Assembly (NCBI GenBank): GCA_016714795.1 | Contig: JADKCA010000004.1 | Coordinates: 62,001-126,000 of the forward strand | Direction of reading: 5' to 3' | Origin: Sphingomonadales bacterium | GTDB taxonomy: Bacteria > Pseudomonadota > Alphaproteobacteria > Sphingomonadales > Sphingomonadaceae | Length of the DNA: 64,000 bases | Shown: piece after piece, positions 60,123 through 64,000 of the stretch | Layout of the letters: each line of letters begins with the position of its first letter | How positions within the stretch are numbered: the stretch's first letter is position 1 | Program-made: the position numbers and the translations under genes | The notes under the pieces: model-generated | The model's input: the letters and a program-made list of their open reading frames with translations, nothing else | The model's database searches: none | Told to the model about the DNA's origin: nothing

Positions 60123-61157
60123 ATGCATTTTCTCGATCAGGCCAAGATTTTTGTGAAGTCCGGAGACGGCGGCGTGGGAGCCGTGTCTTTCCGGCGTGAG
60201 AAGTTCCTGCAATATGGCGGGCCGGATGGCGGCAATGGCGGCAAGGGTGGGGACATCATCTTTGAAGCCGTGGCCGGCCTCAACACCCTGATCGACTTCC
60301 GCTACACCCAGCATTTCAAGGCTCCGCGTGGCAAAGGCGGCGCTGGCCGCAACCAGACAGGCGCGGGCGGCGACGATATTGTCATCAAGGTGCCGGTGGG
60401 CACGCAGATTCTGTCTGAAGACAAAGAGGCTGTACTCGCAGACTTTACCGAAGCCGGACAACGCGAAGTTTTCATGCGCGGCGGCGATGGCGGACGCGGC
60501 AATCTGTCTTTCAAGTCGAGTACCAACCGCGCGCCGCGTCAGCATGGCATGGGCTGGCCGGGCGAAGAAGGCTGGGTGTGGCTGCGCCTGAAGCTGCTGG
60601 CGGACGCGGGGCTGGTTGGCCTGCCCAATGCCGGCAAATCCACCTTCATCAACGCCGTCACCAACGCCAATGCCAAGGTGGGCGATTATCCCTTCACCAC
60701 CACCCGCCCGCAGCTGGGTGTGGTCAGCCACCGCAGCAGCGAGTTCGTGATTGCAGATATTCCCGGACTGATCGAAGGGGCTGCGGACGGAGCCGGGATT
60801 GGCGACCGCTTTCTGGGGCACATCGAGCGCTGCCGTGTGCTGCTCCATCTGGTCGATGCCACGGGCGAAGATCCGGTGGGTGCGTATCGCATCGTCCGGC
60901 GCGAACTCGAAGCCTATGGCGCGGGGCTGGAGGACAAGGTGGAAGTGATCGGCCTCAACAAGGTTGACGCGCTGGAGCCTGCCGACGCCAAGAAGCTTGC
61001 CACCAAGCTCAAGCGCGCCTCCAAGGCGGAGGTGCTGATGATGTCGGGCGCAAGCGGTGCAGGGCTGGAGGCCGTTCTGGACCGGCTGGCTGATGCCATA
61101 GGCGTGAAAGCTGTCGCCACGCCCGAAGCGGAGGCTGCGGACTGGTCTCCGCTGTGA
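60123..61157 (+). CDS. obgE: Obg/CgtA GTPase
   Basis: 344 residues: glycine-rich OB/Obg fold (1-158) and a GTPase domain with GLPNAGKST, DIPGLIEGA and NKVD. Late 50S assembly and stress control. Followed by proB with overlapping GTGA. Confidence 0.97.
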   Translation: MHFLDQAKIFVKSGDGGVGAVSFRREKFLQYGGPDGGNGGKGGDIIFEAVAGLNTLIDFRYTQHFKAPRGKGGAGRNQTGAGGDDIVIKVPVGTQILSEDKEAVLADFTEAGQREVFMRGGDGGRGNLSFKSSTNRAPRQHGMGWPGEEGWVWLRLKLLADAGLVGLPNAGKSTFINAVTNANAKVGDYPFTTTRPQLGVVSHRSSEFVIADIPGLIEGAADGAGIGDRFLGHIERCRVLLHLVDATGEDPVGAYRIVRRELEAYGAGLEDKVEVIGLNKVDALEPADAKKLATKLKRASKAEVLMMSGASGAGLEAVLDRLADAIGVKAVATPEAEAADWSPL

Positions 61158-62248
61158 GCCGCATCGTCATCAAGGTCGGCTCCTCGCTGCTGGTTGATCC
61201 GGCGGGCGAAGTGCGGCGTGACTGGCTGGCCACGCTGGTGACCGATGTCGCCATGCGGCGCGCCAGGGGCGACGAGATCATCATCGTATCCTCAGGCGCG
61301 ATCGCGCTCGGCGCACGCAAGCTGGGCCTCGCCAAGGGTGGCCGCGCCAGTCTGGAAGACGCGCAGGCCGCTGCGGCCACGGGGCAGATCGCACTTTCGC
61401 AATGCTGGGCGGACCTGCTCGACGGGCATGGCATTACCGCGGCACAGATGCTCGTCACGCTTGATGATCTGGAAGACCGGCGGCGTTACCTCAATGCGTC
61501 CGCCACGCTGGACCGGCTGATCGGGCTCGGCGTCGTCCCCGTTATCAACGAGAATGATTCGGTCGCCACCGAAGAAATCCGCTTTGGCGACAATGACCGG
61601 CTGGCCGCGCGGATCGGGCAGGCGGCAGGGGCAGAGCGGGTAATTCTGCTCTCCGATGTTGATGGACTGTTCACGGCTGACCCAACGCGCAACCCGGATG
61701 CCAAGCGCATCGAAACCGTCAAGCGTATCGATCAGCGCATTGCCGGCATGGCGGAGGAAGGCACCTCTTCGGGCATGGGATCGGGCGGGATGGGCTCCAA
61801 GATCGAGGCCGCACGGATCGCCGCGAGTGCGGGGGCCGATCTGATCATCGTATCTGGCAAGCATGATCATCCGCTTGACCGTCTGGATGCGGGCGGATGC
61901 GGCACATTGTTCATGGCCAAGGGCAATGCCCGCGCGCGCAAGGCGTGGCTGGCCGGTCGCCTCACGGTGCGCGGGCGCGTGACGGTGGACGCAGGCGCGG
62001 TGAAAGCGCTGATGGGCGGCGCGAGCCTGTTGCCCGCAGGTGCCCGGTCCGTGGAGGGCAAGTTTGCACGCGGCGATGTGATCGACATTGCCGGGCCGGA
62101 TGGCACGGCCTTCGCGCGCGGTCTGTCCGAATATGATGCAGAAGAGGCGGCTCTGGTCTGCGGCAAGCGCAGCGAGGAGCTGGCCGACCTGCTGGGCCAT
62201 GCGCCCCGCGCTGCACTGGTGCACCGCGATCATATGGTTTTGCTCTAG
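61154..62248 (+). CDS. proB: Glutamate 5-kinase
   Basis: 364 residues: amino-acid kinase domain (IKVGSSLLVD, NENDSVATEE, FGDNDRLAA) and C-terminal PUA domain (about 275-355). First step of proline synthesis. GTG start at 61154 overlaps the obgE stop. proA is not next to it. Confidence 0.97.
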   Translation: MSRIVIKVGSSLLVDPAGEVRRDWLATLVTDVAMRRARGDEIIIVSSGAIALGARKLGLAKGGRASLEDAQAAAATGQIALSQCWADLLDGHGITAAQMLVTLDDLEDRRRYLNASATLDRLIGLGVVPVINENDSVATEEIRFGDNDRLAARIGQAAGAERVILLSDVDGLFTADPTRNPDAKRIETVKRIDQRIAGMAEEGTSSGMGSGGMGSKIEAARIAASAGADLIIVSGKHDHPLDRLDAGGCGTLFMAKGNARARKAWLAGRLTVRGRVTVDAGAVKALMGGASLLPAGARSVEGKFARGDVIDIAGPDGTAFARGLSEYDAEEAALVCGKRSEELADLLGHAPRAALVHRDHMVLL

Positions 62249-62251
62249 GCG

Positions 62252-63160
62252 ATGACCAGCCTTGCCATCACCGGCGGCACGGGCTTTGTCGGCTCCACGC
62301 TGATCCGGCTGGCGCTGGAGCAAGGGCATGGCGTCCGTGCGCTCGCCCGGCGGCCCCAGCCTGCGCAGCCCGGTGTCACATGGGTGCCCGGCGCGCTCGA
62401 TGATCCGGCCAGCCTGACCGCGCTGATGGACGGCGCGGATGCGGTGATCCATGTCGCGGGTGTGGTCAACACGCCAACGCGCGCGGGCTTTATCGCGGGC
62501 AACATCACCGGAACCGAAGCGATGCTGGCGGCCGCGACTCAAGCGGGCGTTCGCCGCTTCATCCACGTTTCCTCGCTCACCGCACGCGAGCCTGCGCTCT
62601 CGGTCTATGGCTGGTCGAAGGCAGAAGCCGAAGCGCGCGTTGCCGCGTCCGGCCTCGACTGGACGATGGTGCGCCCGCCCGCCATTTACGGCCCCGGCGA
62701 TCTGGACCAGTTGGACCTGTTCAAATCCACACGCTTTGGCATCATGCCGCTCCCGCCGCATGGCCGCCTGTCGCTGATCGAAGTGAGCGATCTTGCCCGC
62801 TTGCTGCTGGCGCTCATCCCGGCGCCAGAGACTTTCGGGCATATTTATGAAGCTGATGACGGTGCCCCCGGTGGCTGGACGCATGAAGACTATGGCCGCG
62901 CGATCGGGGCGGCGATGGGTCGCCGCGTGCTGGCCCTTTCAATGCCTGGCTTCTTCCTTCGCCTCGGCGCGCGCGCAGACCGGCTGTGGCGCGGAGACAA
63001 GGCCAAACTGACTGCAGACCGCGCGGCCTATTTCTGCCACCCGGATTGGGTCATCACGCCCGCCGCCCGCCCGCCGGCCTCGCTCTGGACCCCGCAGGTG
63101 GAGACGCAGAGCGGACTGAAAGCGACAGCAGACTGGTATCGCACCAACGGCTGGATTTAG
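62252..63160 (+). CDS. NAD-dependent epimerase/dehydratase family protein
   Basis: 302-residue extended SDR; TGGTGFVGS cofactor loop, YGWSK active-site Tyr-x3-Lys, RPPAIYGPGD. Starts three bases after proB, where proA often stands in other bacteria. Substrate unknown. Confidence 0.88.
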   Translation: MTSLAITGGTGFVGSTLIRLALEQGHGVRALARRPQPAQPGVTWVPGALDDPASLTALMDGADAVIHVAGVVNTPTRAGFIAGNITGTEAMLAAATQAGVRRFIHVSSLTAREPALSVYGWSKAEAEARVAASGLDWTMVRPPAIYGPGDLDQLDLFKSTRFGIMPLPPHGRLSLIEVSDLARLLLALIPAPETFGHIYEADDGAPGGWTHEDYGRAIGAAMGRRVLALSMPGFFLRLGARADRLWRGDKAKLTADRAAYFCHPDWVITPAARPPASLWTPQVETQSGLKATADWYRTNGWI

Positions 63161-63170
63161 GGCCGTGCGA

Positions 63171-63629
63171 CTATTCGCTGCGCGGCTCGACGGGCGGGAG
63201 TGGCCATTGCTCGGTCTGCCCTGAAAAGACAGCTTCCGCCCCCGGAAAACGGGCCAGAAAGGCGGACAGCGCCTCTGGCCCCACCAGCTGCGTCAGTGCA
63301 TCCTGAGTGGGGTGGGCACCGCTGGCGCGGATCTGCATCCATGCAGACTGGACCTTGCGGTAGAGCGCGACATCTGCCGCCATATCGTCCGGTCGGAGCA
63401 ACGGCTCTTGGGCGGAAACGGGCGCAGGCTGGGGGTTGGACACCTGCTCTGCACGAGACGGTGTCGTTGCCGCACGCGGGGGCATGGCAGCCACCGTCCC
63501 TGCATGTGTTACCGGAATCTGTTCGATCCCGGCAGATGGCCCCACCTGTGGTGGCGCAATCTGTCCGGGATCGACCGGCCCTGCCACCCCGCTGGCGGCG
63601 GAAAGCAGCAGGGCGGCAGCCGGGTTCAC
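63171..63629 (-). CDS. Hypothetical exported protein coupled to a curlin gene
   Basis: 152 residues from GTG 63629, with a short Ala/Leu N-terminus resembling a signal, a Pro/Ala-rich middle and a helical C-terminus (VALYRKVQSAWMQIRASGA). No domain recognised. The GTG overlaps the curlin stop (GTGA), so a role in curlin secretion or assembly is possible. Confidence 0.55.
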   Translation of the reverse strand: MNPAAALLLSAASGVAGPVDPGQIAPPQVGPSAGIEQIPVTHAGTVAAMPPRAATTPSRAEQVSNPQPAPVSAQEPLLRPDDMAADVALYRKVQSAWMQIRASGAHPTQDALTQLVGPEALSAFLARFPGAEAVFSGQTEQWPLPPVEPRSE

Positions 63630-64000
63630 TGCGTTTGAGAGATGGTGACAGAGGCCCCGCCCGCCTGCGTCACCGCAATCGACTGGTTGACCCCGGTCTG
63701 CGAAATGTCCGCCCAGTTGTTTCCGACATCCTGCGTCAAAGACAGATCATTGTCCGCCCCGGTCTGGCGCAGGAGCGAATAATTGTCATTGCCCGACTGG
63801 TGCATGGTTACCGAATTGCCCGCGCCGGTCCACGCCTCCTGAACCAGATCAAGCGTGTTGCGATCTCCATATTGCGAGAGCGTGGCCGTGTTGCTGCTGC
63901 CGTTGAACAGGTCACCAAACTGGGTGACATGGGCCACATTGGCTACACCGGTCATGTTCAGATCGACATAGCCGCCTGACACCGTTGTCTGGCTGATGGT
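63626..64000 (-). CDS. Curlin-repeat protein (5' partial)
   Basis: 124 visible residues, continuing beyond the right edge. Repeated strand-turn units such as ATLSQYGDRNTLDLVQ, VTMHQSGNDNYSLLRQ, SLTQDVGNNWADISQ and IAVTQAGGASVTISQ match curlin (CsgA/CsgB) repeats with Gln/Asn/Gly ladders. An extracellular amyloid fibre subunit is likely. The N-terminal signal is outside the window. Confidence 0.85.
   Translation of the reverse strand, partial: TISQTTVSGGYVDLNMTGVANVAHVTQFGDLFNGSSNTATLSQYGDRNTLDLVQEAWTGAGNSVTMHQSGNDNYSLLRQTGADNDLSLTQDVGNNWADISQTGVNQSIAVTQAGGASVTISQTQ

Overview
The window comes from a Gram-negative alphaproteobacterium, most likely a member of the Sphingomonadaceae (Sphingobium, Novosphingobium, Sphingopyxis or a relative). 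The evidence is high GC, a TonB-dependent receptor with an EIVVTA box, a LigM-type demethylase and a LigF-like glutathione transferase, a lignostilbene-type dioxygenase, and conserved blocks such as rpmH-rnpA-yidD-yidC-engB, yfgM-bamB-der and obgE-proB. No insertion sequence, phage gene, CRISPR array or replication origin was seen.

Region 1 (1-17.1 kb) looks like a catabolic island for methoxylated phenylpropanoids. It holds a 5'-truncated PQQ quinohemoprotein alcohol dehydrogenase, an aldehyde dehydrogenase, an amidohydrolase-2 enzyme, a phosphatase-like protein, an SDR, a LigF-like GST and two alpha/beta hydrolases. It also holds a complete tetrahydrofolate O-demethylation core (purU / ligM / metF) and a vanillyl-alcohol-oxidase-type flavoprotein with its own cytochrome c and a Tat-exported partner. 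A TonB receptor closes the region. Three promoters here (before the aldehyde dehydrogenase, between purU and ligM, and before the receptor) share a 21-bp motif, TTTGT-N2-GCAA-Y-AC-N2-ACAA. I read this as the operator of one regulon whose regulator is not obvious in the window.

Region 2 (17.1-43.2 kb) is mostly housekeeping: glmM, ybeY-corC, panB, yfgM-bamB-der, engB-yidC-yidD-rnpA-rpmH, nadE, pgl and tRNA-Thr/Gly. Interspersed are an acyl-CoA ligase/dehydrogenase pair fused transcriptionally to ybeY, a sorbosone-type dehydrogenase, a LytTR membrane regulator, an Old Yellow Enzyme and several uncharacterised exported proteins.

Region 3 (43.2-48.4 kb) is a second catabolic operon downstream of a MarR regulator: an NTF2/SnoaL-like protein, an aldehyde dehydrogenase, a lignostilbene-type dioxygenase and an NmrA-like reductase, each joined to the next by overlap or a short gap. 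The order fits a lignin beta-1 (diarylpropane) route: gamma-formaldehyde lyase to stilbene, stilbene cleavage to aromatic aldehydes, then oxidation to acids that LigM in region 1 could demethylate.

Region 4 (48.4-64 kb) carries rne (with an apparent frameshift), an M48 peptidase, a DsbA-like thiol oxidoreductase, msrA, an EF-hand protein, tRNA-Pro, a nitronate monooxygenase, lysC, a TetR/metal-hydrolase divergent pair, obgE-proB and a curlin-repeat gene cut by the right edge.

Two genes look frameshifted (the cytochrome at 12.9 kb and rne at 49.15 kb), which may be sequencing errors. Several families of long intergenic palindromes are scattered through the window, densest in region 1.
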